Assembly: GCA_035772735.1 (NCBI GenBank)
Contig: JASDFA010000010.1
Coordinates: 127,543,501-127,607,500 of the forward strand
Reading direction: 5' to 3'
DNA from: Datura wrightii
Taxonomy: Eukaryota > Streptophyta > Magnoliopsida > Solanales > Solanaceae
Length of the DNA stretch: 64,000 nt
Both the position numbers and the translations under genes were made by a program. The notes beneath the pieces are model-generated. The model had not been told where the DNA came from. It ran no database searches and worked only from the letters and a program-made list of their open reading frames with translations. Every line of letters starts with the position of its first letter. Position 1 is the first letter of the stretch. Positions 21,877 through 34,811 of the stretch are shown here, piece by piece.

Positions 21877-23884
21877 TGTTACACCCCATAATTTTCTAAT
21901 GTTTAGACAGCCTATTCGTACATTGTTTAAGAGCTTTACAATGCAATACATACAAGAAAAGGGCCCGGGGAAAGGTCGGAGGAGCACAAAGTCGGGACCG
22001 CGTGGGAGAAGGTCAGACCAGCTTCCCAAAGGGACAATGTGGCACGTACCCTCCTTGGCGCGTTGGGCTCCGTGGCACGGCCCAGAGACGGTGTGTTGGG
22101 GTCCATGCCACGGACCCCGTGTCCACCGCCCAAATTATATATATTCGATGTCTTTTACTTGTTCACTTAAAAGTAAAACTAGACTCGTGACCAGAAGTAA
22201 TACACACGCGATTTTCAGGTGATTTTCCTCTGTTTACGCTATGAAATGCTGCCTTTGGGTATCGAAATATAAGGCTGCAGGGAGCATTACTATGGAGTTA
22301 GTTTCGCAAAATTTGCCGGGGAATCGTGACCCCTCGAGCCAAAATTGTTGTAATTGCTCCAAACTAGTGTCAATATGAACACAAGCTTAAAGTAAGAATT
22401 TCCCCCTTCTGGACATTCGAGAAATTACGAGTTTTCGACCTTGTTCCGTCAAGATGAAATATAGTTAATATTTCTATATAAAGTTATCGTTTTTATGGAA
22501 TTTAATATTGAAATTAGCCTTATTCTTCCAATAATACGATTGCAGTTGAGAAGAGCAGTTGAATACGAGCTGAAACTCGCCAGCTAATCAGTAATCGGCG
22601 AATGAGATACATTAAGGCAGTTTCTTTCGGCAAGTTGGTTTCCTTAGCCTGATAACCCAGTTTGAGTCCCAGTAAGAGTACCAGAAGCATGCCTATTATA
22701 ATTAGTTGTTGTTATTAGCTGAAACTTGTATTCCATGTTTTGTTTGGGATGGATTATGCCTGTATAGCCTTCATGACTAACCCAAGGGTTATTAGCTGTG
22801 TCGATGCCGCAGGGGAGAGATAACGTCGCTCTACGAAGCGGTATGCCATCCGCCAGGGATAAAGATGGGGTGCCAGGTCCTCATATGCCGTGGTTGGCTT
22901 TATACACCCCCATCGAGCCTGGTGCCGGGGGTGAAGATATCAGGAGTCCACCGGACTAAGACACAGTTATAGTCAGGGGTCGAGCGGGCTCAATTTCAGA
23001 CCCAGGGAATTGGTAGGATGGCTATAGCTATTAGTTGACCAGTGTGACCTTAGATAGGGGTATATAGACTGAGGTGTACTCACCATGGCTTATGGGGTCC
23101 CCAGGTGGGTTAATCTGTGCTGGTTGTACCTTCCGGCTTATAGGGGCCAAGTAAGGTTTATGTTTGCTTTAGTTATTGAAAGTTAGATAGTAAGACGTTC
23201 TTTTACTCAGGTATGATCTCAATTCCTTCATTTCAGTTATTCTCAATTTTATCTCTTTATTTTAGTCATTTATAGTTATCGCCTTACATATTAAGTACAT
23301 ATTCTACCGATGCCCTTTCATGGGCCCTACATTACTTGCCTGCAGGTGCGGATAGACGGGAATCAGGTCCCTCATAGTTTTCAATCAGCATCATCAGAGA
23401 GCAGTTAGCTCCTTTCTTTTAGATCTTGTAGATAGAAGGTTGCTTCCTTTTGATTGTATAGTTCATTTGTAGGTTGGGGCCCTATCCCGACAATCTATTA
23501 CTCCTAGAGGCTTGCAAATTGTTCTTTTTCCCTGTGGTTAGTTGTTATTGGCCGTGTGGAGCCTTGTTTCGATGAAATGTTAGTGGCCTTAGCCATAATT
23601 TAGCTTAGCACTATTTTTACTTTACAGTCATTACTAGACATCATGGTGGTCTTGTCGGCCCACATAGGATTCCCTGTTGTTGTTGTTTCTAGCTAGCTGG
23701 TTTTCTTTTACAGGTGGCTATAAGGCCTTGTCTGCCGGAGGTTGTATTTACAGCCGAGATATAGCCCGTTGTTTTCTTGAATTGAGACGTGAGCCAGCAC
23801 CAGGAGTGCACAACTTAGCTTAGTTAGTTTAGACCCCAGTAGGGCACTAGGTGCCAGTCATGCCTCCCAATGTGGGGCGTGAAA
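21877..23884 (+). mobile_element. Element E: 5' LTR (Tekay/Del-like)
   Basis: It starts TGTTACACCCCATAAT and ends GGGGCGTGAAA (degraded GTGACA), 2008 bp. It pairs with 43367-45364 (1998 bp). The TATA region is near 22135. GGGGTCC...GGACCCC (22098-22118) is a palindrome just upstream of TATA. The sequence shows the usual landmarks of this LTR group, such as GGGGCCCTATCCCGAC near 23477 and TAGAGGCTTGC near 23505. Confidence 0.88.
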
Positions 23885-23888
23885 AACA

Positions 23889-23900
23889 TGATATCAGAGT
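23889..23900 (+). other. Primer-binding site, tRNA-iMet type (element E), degraded
   Basis: TGATATCAGAGT, four bases after the LTR end. It corresponds to TGGTATCAGAGC with two changes. Confidence 0.75.
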
Positions 23901-24096
23901 AGGTCGTATCGCAGGGAGTCTGCAAGCCATGTTAAGTATAGTCTTATTATGGAAATGTTGTGCACCACATTCTATAGGCAGGAGGCTACGAGACATGATA
24001 GGATGGTAACTCTTACTTCTTATCCAGCCGTTCTATAGAGCTGTACAATATAGGGTTGAGTCACTAAGCTTACCATATTCTTTTATCTGCAGAAAG

Positions 24097-25340
24097 ATGG
24101 AAGATCCGCGACACCCCACGAATGGTAGGAGATTGGATGTTGCAGCAGGGGAAGGCACTAGCAGGGTGCCTCAGTAAGAGTCAGCCCGATCTGAAGGCGA
24201 TAGGGAGACTTCATCTCGGTCTCCCTAGCACTCTCCATTACGCCAGGAGCCCCTCGGAGCGGCAAATGTGACGTAACCACCTCCAGCAATCTCTATACCG
24301 GTACCATCGGATCAGGAGGTTAGGAGCGCTGTTGTTATGCTAGCTTAGATGATGGATGCACAACACCAGCTAGTGGAACCCACAGTCGTAGAGTCCTCAA
24401 GAGGGCCTGGTAGTTCGAGGGTCCGAGATTTCCTCGCACTAAGTCCCTCGAGTTCATAGGGATAGACCGGGAGGAGGACTCTCAGGATTTCTTGAATCAG
24501 ATGCAGCGGATTTTCAGGGTAATGCATGCTACACCTTCAGAGTTGGTAGAGTTAGCAGTATTTCAGCTATGAGACATCGCAGTACTGTGGTACGAGAGTT
24601 GGGAGAGGTCCCGAGGGAGAGGTGTTTCCCCTCCGACTTGGCCCAACTTCTCAAAGGCTTTTCTGGACCACTACCTACCATGGGAAATTCAACTAGCCCG
24701 GGTTGATCAGTTCCTACATCTAGAACAGGGGTCGATGAGTGTCTCGGAGTATGCTATGAGGTTCGACTCCTTGGCCCGATATGCACCAGCTTTTATGGAT
24801 ACCATGCCGGATAAGGTGCATCGTTTTATTATGGGGCTGAATTCGAAATATGTGGAGACCTGTACTATGGCCACTCTACGAGAGGACATGGATATTGCCC
24901 GCGTTCATGATTTTTCTTAGAATATTGAAGGGATCAGACAATGGTAGCGGGAGATAATGAGGGAAGATCAAGAGCAGCGTCGCAGGGCTAGACTTATTGA
25001 CATGCAGGCAGAGTCCCAAGATGGACCCAGGCCACGATTTTGAGGCAGACCACCCAGACCCACACCCCCACAATAGTAGTACGGGAGTGGATCTGGTTGG
25101 CGGGGGCAGTCATGACCCGATGAGAGCTCACGATCAGCAGGTTCACAACAACAGAGAGGAGTGGAGTAGAGTAGATTCACCGTGACGCTTTGCCCTGTTT
25201 GCAGTCAACGTCACTCCGGGGCATGTAGGTATGGTTCCATAGCATGTTATACCTGTGGACATGAGTGTCTTCAGATGAGGGATTGTCCAGCCAAGGGTCA
25301 GAGTGATCGGGACCGAAAGGATAGATCTTTAGTAGGATAG
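24097..25340 (+). pseudogene. Element E gag
   Basis: ATG at 24097, five bases after a splice-acceptor-like TTTTATCTGCAG. It is homologous throughout to F gag: a variable N-terminus, then GPGSSRVRDFLAL, a frameshift near 24440, then DFLNQMQRIFRVMHATP, VLWYESWERSRGRGVSPP, VSEYAMRFDSLARYAPAF and HRFIMGLNSKYVETC. A zinc knuckle near 25244 reads CYTCGHECLQMRDC and has lost the G-H pair of a normal CCHC box. At least eight stops are present. Gag forms the virus-like particle. Confidence 0.8.
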
Positions 25341-26976
25341 CATTCCCTAGCATCTCCAGCAGGACGTAGTCCCTTAGCTCAATCCGGCAGAGGCCGAGGA
25401 AGACCAGGGGCATCTAGCTCAAGTACCTACCCAGATCGCACTTATGCCTTACCGGGATGGCAGGAGTCAGAGTCGTGGTGATATGTATGTTGGATATTTT
25501 CTCTCACTCTCTTTATGCATTGATAGATCCAAGATCCACCTTGTCTTATGTTACCCCATTAATGGCTTGGAAGTTCGGTATCACGCCAGAATTACTTCAG
25601 CAACCTTTTTCAGTGTTTACACCCATGGTGACTCTATCATAGCAAAGAGGGTCTATCGGGGGTGCACAATAGAGGTTGTTGGTCGTCAGACTTCAGCAGA
25701 TTTGATAGAACTAGAGATGATTGATTTTGATGCAATTATAGGTATGGATTGGTTGGCACCATGCCATGCTAATATTTAATGTTGGACCAAGACTGTCCGA
25801 TTCCACATTCCAGGGGAGGTTGTACGAGAGTGGACAGGTAGTGTAGCTACGCCAAAAGGTAGGTTTATTTCCTATCTTCGAGCGAGAAAATTGATAGCGA
25901 AAGGATGTATTTATCATATTGTCAGGGTTCAGGATGTCCAAGAAGAATCTCCAACTCTTCAGTCCATTCCAGCAGTCAATGGATTTCCAGATGTATTCCT
26001 GGATAAGCTACCTGGAATTCCCCCAGAATGGGAAATTAACTTTGCAATTGATTTATTACCAGGTACTCAGCCCATATCTATTCCTCTGTATTGAATGGCT
26101 CCTGCTGAGCTCAGAGAGATAAAGGAACAATTGAAAGATTTGTTAAATAAGGGATTCATCAAGATGAGTACTTCACCATGGGGAGCACCAGTTCTATTTG
26201 TGAGAAAGAAGTATGGTTCCCTCCGTATGTGTATAGACTACCGGAAGCTTAATAAAGTCACTATCAAGAATAAGTTACCCGCTTCAGAGATAAGACAACT
26301 TGTTTGACCAGTTTCAGGGGGAAAAGTATTTCTCGAAAATTGACTTAAGGTCAGGGTACCATCAGGTTCGAGTTTGTGAGAGGGATATTCCTAAAACAGC
26401 TTTCAGAACCACGTATGGCCATTTTGAATTTCTAATAATGTCCTTCGCGCTGACAAATGCTCCAGCTATGTATGGACTTGATAAACAGCATCTTCAGGCC
26501 GTATTTGGACCTGTTTGTGATAGTAGTTATTGATGATATTCTGGTACATTCCCGCTCTGAGGCAGATCACCGGGATCATCAATGAATAGTGCTCTAGACT
26601 CTTAGGAATTGCCAGCTGTATGCGAAGTTTTCTAAATGTGAATTTTGGCTGAATTCAGTAGCCTTTTTGGGCCACATTGTGTCAAATGTTGGCATTCAGG
26701 TAGACTCGCAGAAAATTTAAGCAGTGAAAACATGGACTAAACCTATCACTCCGATCGAGGTACGCAATTTCCTGGGATTAGCTGGGTATTACAGAAGGTT
26801 TGTGGAAGGATTTTCCACCATAGCAGCGCCTTTGACCAAGTTAACTTAGAAAACAACTAAATTTCATTAGACTAAAGCATGTGAACAGAGCTTTCAGAAG
26901 TTGAAAAACAGATTGACCTCAGCACCAGTATTAGCCTTGCCATAAGGATCAGAGGGTTATGCAGTATACTACGATG
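25341..26976 (+). pseudogene. Element E protease, RT and RNase H (first part)
   Basis: Protease: ALIDPRSTLSYVTP near 25519 (the usual DPGST active site, with G to R), then LEMIDFDAIIGMDWL near 25707. RT: the KEQLKDLLNKGFIK segment, WGAPVLFVRKK, CIDYRKLNKVTIKNK, YFSKIDLRSGYHQVRV, FRTTYGHFEF and the catalytic V-IDDIL near 26527. RNase H starts near 26720 and breaks off at YYDAS (26976), where F is inserted; it resumes at 41287. Several stops and frame changes are present, for example near 26094, 26300 and 26480. Confidence 0.83.
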
Positions 26977-26981
26977 CTTCA
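26977..26981 (+). repeat. Target-site duplication CTTCA of element F, left copy
   Basis: CTTCA directly precedes F's first LTR and is repeated at 41282-41286 after F's last LTR. It lies inside the RNase H codons of element E. Confidence 0.9.
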
Positions 26982-29568
26982 TGTTATACCCCGTAGAATT
27001 TTCGGCACCTAAATGACCTATTCGCACGTTGGTTAAGCATATTTGAAAGTCATACGTGCTAAAGAAAGGCCCGGAAAAAGATCGGACGAGAAACCTGTCG
27101 AACCATCGTGGAAGGAGCCGAGGCAGAGCCCTTCTGCGATGGCAGTGTGTCACGGAGGTGGAGCCTCCGCGTTGGCTCCGTGAAACATTGGCCTTGTCCA
27201 GGCCCAAGTATATAAAGCCCCACTTCGGTTTTAAATCAGTAAAAACTTATAATTTGCAGTGAAACAGAGAGCAGTCAGTAGAGAGGAGAAAAGAACGAAG
27301 GAGGTAAGATAATTTTCGTCCGATTACGCTGCTAAACGTTGTCCAAACTCAAATTAACCTCAGATACCGAGGTATTTAGCAGCAGAGAGCATTCCTACGG
27401 ATTTAGTTTCGTGAAATACGGCCGACGAATCGTCGAGCTACCGAGCTAAGGTAAGTGGAATTGCTCTAAATTAGTGTCTATGTGTTCCTAGCTGTGAAGT
27501 GAATATTTCTCCCTTCTGGACAGCTGAAAAATAGCGAGTTTTCGACAGTCTTTCGATAAGCCTAAGTTTAGGCTATAAACTATATCGAAAGTGACGTTGC
27601 TCTTTACAATAAAGTTGTATTTAGTATTAATTGATATATTTATGAATGCAGTTGGGAGGAAATAGTTGAAGTACTGGCCGAGCCTCGTCCAACAGCCGGA
27701 TAGTTCGAGGATAAGGTATGTAAAGTTAGTTTCCTCGGCAAGTTAAGTAATCTCGGTACAGTACAGTAATTTAAAGGCCAATAGAATGTTCAGAAGTCAT
27801 GTGTTATGTTTATTACGAATGTTGGTACGATATTAGAAGCATCGAGTCATAACTTGCGTGAAACTTGCTAACACGACATAGATTCTAATACAGGTGTTAG
27901 GAACTGCACAACGTGCTCAGTATGTGATCTGACACAGAATGTTAGGATATCATTGTATTCAGTTGAAACCTAGTAGAGTAATGTAGTATCTGTAAGGCAT
28001 CTCAGAAATAGAATGATAAGTTAAAATGGAGTTGGAAAGCATGTTAGGAATAGTAAATCATGTTACTATAGAAACTCAGTATACAACATAGTTTCCAGCA
28101 GAAATACTATATCATGTTCAGCATTAGACTCAGTACAGTATGGCAGAAGATTATATTTATATATATATATACTATTATCAGTCTCAGCATGTATTAAATA
28201 CGTACATATCATTATAACTAGTTCAGCATGCAGTATGTACAAACACTTTATTATCATTAGCTTCAGTATGTGGTATATGCAGATAGTATTACTAGTTGAG
28301 ACTGTTGTATTGTTTGGGGTTGGATTACCTAGCATCCATGACCGCCCCAGGGTTAATAGCTGTATAGACTCGTCCAACAGAGGACGAGGATACGTCGCTC
28401 TATGGAGTGGCATGCCGTCCCACAGGGGACGAAGATGGGATGCCAGTTTTCCCCATATTGTGCCTTGGTCGGCCCTTATACACCCCCGTCGAGCGGATAC
28501 GCCTGGGGTGTTGATTCAGGAGTCCTCCGGACTCAGGTACAGTTATAGTCAGGGGCTCAGCGAGCCCAAGTGCATACCCAGGGGATCGGCAGGATGCTTA
28601 TAGTTATTATAGGAGACGGGACGACCGGGGTAGGCGTATAGATTGCGTGTTGGTTGTACCTCCCGGCTTATAGGGGTCCGGTAAGGTTTGTGTGTGCTAT
28701 GTATGTTATGATATGTTGTGCCGTGTTATAATAGATATGAGTAGATCGACAGTAGAACGATAAATCCTCAGGTATGACTCCTGCTCCTTCCGATATAATT
28801 AAGAGAAGGTATGACTTACATCATCAAACAGTTAATCTATTCCTTCCTACTTCAGTTTCATCAGTTATATTGTTGTTTTCAGATATTTCTTTCAGTTATT
28901 GCTTTACATACTCAGTACCAGCGGTACCGACGCCCGGTGGGGCTCTGCATTACTTGCCTGCAGGTACTCATAGACAAGTAGGCGATACCGCGTGATTCCT
29001 GTCAGCGATCGAGTATTCAGCTCCTGTAATCCGGAGACTGAACTCTAGAGGTGTATTTCATTTTCTTTTGTTGTATAGTACGAGTAGGTCGGGGCCCTGT
29101 CCCGATCATTTCTATTGCTATTCCTAGAGGCTTGCAGTCTATATATATTTCCCTGTGGTCAGATGAGCCGGTCATGTGAAGCCGTGCAGTTGCGTAGCTG
29201 TTAGTACGTGTGTTTCCTTTATGTTGGTCGTGTGGGGCCATAGTTCGACAGTAGTGGTGACCTTGCCGGTCAGGTATCTATCCAGTACTTCATGGTTAAG
29301 CTATAGATAACTAGACAGCATGGTGGCCTTGTCGGCCCGCATAGGTTTCCCTATATTGACATGTTTCTGGTCAGCTGTTAGTATAGGTACAGGAGGCTAT
29401 AGGCCAATGGGTCGGGGGCTGTGTTTACAGCCGTTATATAGCCCTTTGTTTCCAGAAATGTGAGTTAGAGCCAGCCAGGCACCAGATGTGCCCAGGCTTA
29501 GCAGTTCAGCAGTTCAGCTCCTAGTAGGGCACCAGGTGCCAGTCATACCCCCAAGGCGGGGTGTGACA
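26982..29568 (+). mobile_element. Element F: LTR 1 (5' LTR)
   Basis: A 2587-bp LTR starting TGTTATACCCCGTAG and ending GGCGGGGTGTGACA. It matches LTR 3 (38697-41281, 2585 bp) almost base for base, with a few percent differences by eye. TATATAAAG at 27209 is preceded by the two-hairpin module. AAG|GTAAGT at 27450/27451 and AAG|GTATGT near 27717 are strong splice donors. An AT run lies near 28148-28172. ORFs of 70-120 codons inside it recur in all copies only because the LTRs are recent duplicates. Confidence 0.92.
27103..27186 (+). promoter_or_regulatory. Double hairpin module upstream of TATA (F LTR 1)
   Basis: Hairpin 1: CCATCGTGGA...TCTGCGATGG (degraded arms). Hairpin 2: GTGTCACGGAG...CTCCGTGAAAC with one mismatch; loop GTGGAGCCTCCGCGTTGG. 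The TATATAAAG box starts 23 bp downstream. Confidence 0.75.
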
Positions 29569-29572
29569 AACT

Positions 29573-29584
29573 TGGTATCAGAGC
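29573..29584 (+). other. Primer-binding site, tRNA-iMet (element F)
   Basis: TGGTATCAGAGC, four bases after LTR 1. It is a perfect 12-base complement of the plant initiator tRNA-Met 3' end. Confidence 0.92.
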
Positions 29585-29780
29585 AAGTCGTATCCCAGGG
29601 AGTCTGCAAGCCGTGCTAAGTAGAGTCCTGTCCATGGATGTGTTGTGCACCACATACTATGGGTAGGAGGCTGCAAGGCATGATAGGATGGTTGTCTTTT
29701 ATTCTTATTCAGTCGTACTGTAGAGCGGTACAATATAGGGTTGAGTCCCTAAAAGCTTACTATATCTTTGGTTACAGATA

Positions 29781-32700
29781 ATGTCAGACCAGCGACATCT
29801 TATCATAGGTCGGAGCTTAGATGTTGCAGCAGGGGAAGGCACCAGCAGGATGCCTCACCCTCGTTTAGAAACAGCCCGATCAGAGGGCACTACGAAGGCA
29901 TCGTCCCAGCCTTCTCAGTAGTCTCCACCACATCAGGAGCCGCTTGGGGCGACACTACCTTCAGCAGTCCCTATACCGACACCTTCTGACCAGGAGGTCA
30001 GGAGTGCTGTAGTTATGTTAGCACAGATGATGGCTGCTCAGCGTCAGCCAATGCCGTCTACAGTTGCGGAGTCGTCAGGAGGGCCCGGAAGTTCGAGGGT
30101 CCGAGAGTTCTTAGCTCTGAATCCCCCACAGTTTACAGGTACGGACCGGACAGAGGACCCTCAGGATTTTCTAGATCAAATGCAGAGAATCTTCAGGGTT
30201 ATGCATGCCACGCCTACAGAATCAGTTGAATTGGCAGCATTTCGGTTACGGGACATCGTCGTGTTGTGGTATGAAAGTTGGGAAAGATCCCGAGGGAGAG
30301 ACGTTTCCCCTCCGATCTAGTCCAGCTTTTCAGGAGCTTTTCTGGATCATTATCTGCCACGGGAGATTCGACTGGCCTAGGTAGACCAGTTCCTACATCT
30401 GGAGCAGGGGGCCATGAGTGTTCGGGAATATTCCTTACGGTTTGATTCTTTGGCTCGATATGCACCGGCCTTTGTTGATACCATGGCATCCAGAGTACAC
30501 CGCTTTATCATGGGGTTGAATCCAGAATATGTTGAGACTTGTATTACGGCCACACTGCGAGAGGACATGGACATTACTCGAATTCAGGTATTTGCCCAGA
30601 ATATTGAGGGCATCAGACAGCGACATTGGGAGATCAGAAGGGTCAATCAGGAACAGCGTCACCGGGATAGGCCAGTTGAGTTACAGAGGGAGGCCCAGGG
30701 AGGACCCAGGCCACGATTGCTAGACAGGTCGCCCAGACCCCCGCCTCCGCCACAGTCGCAGGGGAGTAGATTCAGCCGCAGGGGGCAGTCAGAGACTGGT
30801 AGAGGCTCGCAGATGGCAGATTCACCATTACAGAGGAGGGCGGAGCAGAGTAGGTATACCCTACCACTTTGCCCTATATGCAGTCGACGCCATCCTGGAG
30901 CATGCAGGTATGGTTCCACCACATGTTATATTTGTGGCCAAGAAGGCCAGTTGATGAAAGATTGCCCAGCCAGAGGCCGAGAGGACCAGGATAGACAGGA
31001 TAAGGCATCTGCAGGGTCACGAGCCACAGCATCCTCGACTGGGCGCAGCCTCAGTTTCAGCAGGTAGGGGTCGGGGCAGATCAGGGGCCTCCAGTACTGG
31101 TGCGGGTCCAAGCCGCACATATGCTTACTAGGGAGGCAAGATTCAGAAGCGTCACCTGATGTTGTGACAGGTATGCTAACTATCTGCTCACACCCTGCTT
31201 ATGTGTTGATTGATCCAGGGTCTACTTTGTCCCACATTACTCCATTTGTGGCATGAAAGTTTAGTATTGCACCAGAATTATTGCAGCAGCCCTTTTTAGT
31301 ATCCACGCCCATCGGTGACTCTATCACAGCTAGCCGAATCTACCGCGGGTGTACAGTAGAGGTTGCTGACCGTCAGACCACAGTAGATCTGGTCGAGTTA
31401 GAAATGATAGACTTCGATGCCATAATGGGTATGTACTGGTTAGTACCGTGTTTTGCCAACGTTGAATGTTGGACCAAGACGGTTCGATTCCACTTCCCGG
31501 GAGAAGTAGTGCGGGAGTGGAAGGGCAGCACCGTTACGCCAAAAGGTAGGTTTATTTCCTACCTTCAGGCGAGAAAATTGATATCTAAGGGATGCATCTA
31601 CCATCTGGTCAGAGTTCAGGATGTTCGCGCAGAATCTCCGACACTCCAGTCTGTTCCAGTGGTAAACAAATTCCCTGATGTGTTCCCAGATGAGTTACCT
31701 GGTATTCCCCCAGCAAGGGAAATAGACTTTGTTATTGATCTATTACCAGGCACCCAGCCGATATCGATTCCTCCTTATCGCATGGCTCCTACAGAACTCA
31801 GAGAATTAAAGGAGCAGTTGAAAGATTTATTGGATAAAGGTTTTATCAGGCCAAGTACTTCGCCGTGGGGTGCGCCAGTTTTATTTGTGAGGAAGAAAGA
31901 TGGCTCGCTCCAAATGTGCATAGATTATCGGCAATTAAACAAAGTTACGGTAAAGAACAAGTACCCGCTCCCCAGAATTGATGACTTATTTGATCAGTTG
32001 CAGGGAGCCAGATACTTTACTAAGATTGACTTGCGGTCCGGATATCACCAGGTCCGAGTACGTGAGAGAGATATTCCTAAGACAATGTTCAGGACCCAAT
32101 ATGGACATTTTGAATTTCTAGTCATGTCCTTCGGGTTAACGAATGCCCCGGCAGTCTTCATGGACCTGATGAGCAGTATTTTCAGACCTTTCCTAGACTT
32201 GTTCGTGATAGTGTTCATTGATGACATTCTGGTGTATTCTCGCTCTGAAGCAGATCACCGGACTCATTTGCGGACAGTGCTCCAGATTCTCAGGGACCGT
32301 CAGTTGTATGCTAAATTTTCTAAGTGTGAATTCTAGCTTAACTCAGTAGCCTTTTTAGGGCATATCATGTCGGATGCTGGCATACAGGTAGACAAGCAGA
32401 AAATAGAAGAAGTTAAGTCAGGGCCTAGGCCTACCACTTCGACCGAAGTTCGTAGCTTTCTGGGGTTGGCAGGATATTACAGGAGGTTCGTTGAAGGGTT
32501 CTCGACTATTGCGGCACCCCTAACCAAATTGACACAGAAAGCAGCAAAGTTTCAATGGACAGAGGCATGCGAGCAGAGCTTCCAGGAACTAAAAGACAAA
32601 TTAACCTCCGCCCCAGTATTAGCATTGCCGGAAGGCACTGAAGGTTATTCAGTCTATTGCGATGCGTCAGGCATCGGGTTAGGTTGTGTGTTGATGCATC

Positions 32701-34562
32701 ATGGTAGAGTAATTGCATAAGCTTCCAGACAACTGAGGAAACACGAAAAGAATTACCCTACCCACGACCTGGAATTGGCTGCAGTAATCCACGCCTTAAA
32801 GATATGGAGGCATCACCTGTACGGCGTCCATGTTGATATTTACACAGATCATAAGAGCCTACAGTACATCTTCACTCAGAGGGAGTTGAATTTACTGCAA
32901 CGCCGCTGGTTGGAGCTGTTAAAAGATTATGATGTGAATATTCTATACCACCCCGGAAAAGCTAATGTTGTAGCAGATGCCCTGAGCCATAAGTCAATGG
33001 GGAGTTTGGCGTATTTGCGACCTGAGAAATGGAAGTTAGCCAAAGAAATTCATCAGTTAGCTGGTTTAGCCGTTTGAGTAATGGAAATAGAAAATAATAG
33101 AGCAGTAATTCAGAATTCTGTTGTGTCATCATTAGTTACAGAGGTAAAAGAACGACAGTACGAGGACCCTGATTTAGTCCTGCTCAGAGATAGAATTCAG
33201 AAAGGTAAGGAGTGAGATTTCCAAATGATTGAGGATGATGTGCTACGCTGTAACGGCCGCCTCTGTGTCCCGAATATTTCAGGGCTTCGCGGGTGGATCA
33301 TGCACGAGGTACATTACGCTCGCTATTCCCTTCATCCAGGAGCGACGAAGATGTACCACGACATCAGAGACATTTACTGGTGGCCAGGTATGAAAGCTGA
33401 GATCGCTGAATTTGTATCTAGATGTTCTAACTGTCAGCAAGTGAAAGCAGAGAACCAGAAGCCGGGCGGTTTGACACAAGATATAGTGGTGCCTATGTGG
33501 AAATGGGAAACGATAAACATGGATTTTGTAACAGGGTTACCCCGTACCAAACGCAAAAATGATTCCATTTGGGTAATAGTTGACAGGCTAACAAAATCAG
33601 CTCATTTCCTGCCAGTGAAGGCTACCTTCTCGGCTGAGGACTATGCCGAATTATATATCAGAGAAATAGTTAGATTGCATGGAGTGCCGGTATCCATCAT
33701 TTCAGATAGGGGAGCACAGTTTACAGCTAGATTCTGGCAGTCGTTCCAGAGGGGTTTGGGAACGCAGATTAACTTGAGCAAAGCATTCCACCCTCAGACA
33801 GATGGGCAGGCTGAACGTACAATTCAGACGCTCGAAGATATGCAACGAGTGTGTGTGCTAGATTTTGGGGGTAGCTGGGATGAGCATCTTTCATTGATTG
33901 AATTTGCTTATAATAACAGTTATCATTCAGCTATCCAGATGGCGCCTTTCGAGGCATTATACGGGCAAAAATGTAGATCGCCGGTGGGCTGGTTTGAAAT
34001 AGGAGAATCAACATTCGTTGGCCCAGACATTGTTCGGCAGTCAGAGGAAAAGATAAAGCTTATCCGAGAACGTTTACTGACTGCTCAGAGCCGCCAGAAG
34101 TCTTATGTAGATAAGCGGCGCAGAAATCTAGAATTTGCGGTAAATGATAGGGTATATCTGAAAGTGTCTCCAATGAAAGGGGTAATGAGATTTGGCAAGA
34201 AAGGCAAGCTTAGCCCGAGATTTATTGGGCCATATCAAATTCGGCGAAGAATAGGCCGAGTTGCATACGAATTGAACTTTCCTCAAGAGTTAGCATCTGT
34301 TCACCCTGTATTCCATGTCTCTATGTTGAGAAAGTTCGCAGGGGACCCTTCTACAGTAGTTCCAGTTTAGGATGTCCAGGTCACAGAAGAGTTAGCATAT
34401 GAAGAGGTTCTAGTAGCTATTTTAGACAGACAGATTCGCAGGTTGAGGACTAAAGATGTTGCGTCTGTCAAAGTATTGTGGCGTAACAGGAACCGAGAGG
34501 AAATGACGTGGGAAGCTGAAGAAGATATGAAAGCCAGATACCCTCACCTATTTCAGGCCTAG
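29781..34562 (+). pseudogene. Element F gag-pol polyprotein, ten premature stops, no frameshift
   Basis: A single frame of 1593 codons runs from the ATG at 29781 (preceded by an acceptor-like GGTTACAG) to TAG at 34560. Premature stops are at 29919, 30318, 30378, 31065, 31254, 32334, 32718, 33075, 33213 and 34368. Gag includes SSRVREFLALNPPQFTGTDR and DFLDQMQRIFRVMHATP; the zinc knuckle CYICGQEGQLMKDC (near 30927) has Q for H. Protease: LIDPGSTLSHITP near 31207. RT: CIDYRQLNKVTVKNKYPLPR and FIDDILVYSRS near 32215. RNase H: VYCDASGIGLG, THDLELAAVIHALKIWRHHL, FTQRELNLLQRRW. Integrase: zinc finger HEVHYARYSLHPG to CSNCQQVKAE, core INMDFVTGLPRT, IISDRGAQFTARFW, QTDGQAERTIQTLEDM. A chromodomain (VAILDRQIRRLRTKDVASVK) closes it. 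The lack of indels suggests a fairly young insertion. Confidence 0.92.
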
Positions 34563-34811
34563 TCAGGCGACAGGTATGTCCGTATTATTACTTATGCAGT
34601 ACCTTATAGTTGTAAGTGTGTGAATGAGAAAGATTGATACTTAGTTATCCAGTGGATCTTAAAATATTACGTGCAGTGCCTGTGTTGGACTTTTCTGCAT
34701 TTCAGGTTTTTGCTATAGTCCATATTACAGGGGAAACTCTGCCGAAATTTTTCTAGAAAGTAAGTTAAGTAGTTCTCCAGATAGCAGTGTACATTCGAGG
34801 ACGAATGAGAA

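Noticed and set aside
28066..28413. A 115-codon minus-strand ORF conserved in LTR 1, LTR 2 and LTR 3 of F (also 35896-36243 and 39871-40125)
   Set aside because: Conservation follows from the LTRs being near-identical duplicates. The ORF has no recognisable domain and overlaps the microsatellite; G's diverged LTR does not keep it.
28774..28995. A 73-codon plus-strand ORF repeated at 36604 and 40486
   Set aside because: Also within duplicated LTR DNA, with no family resemblance; treated as a chance ORF.
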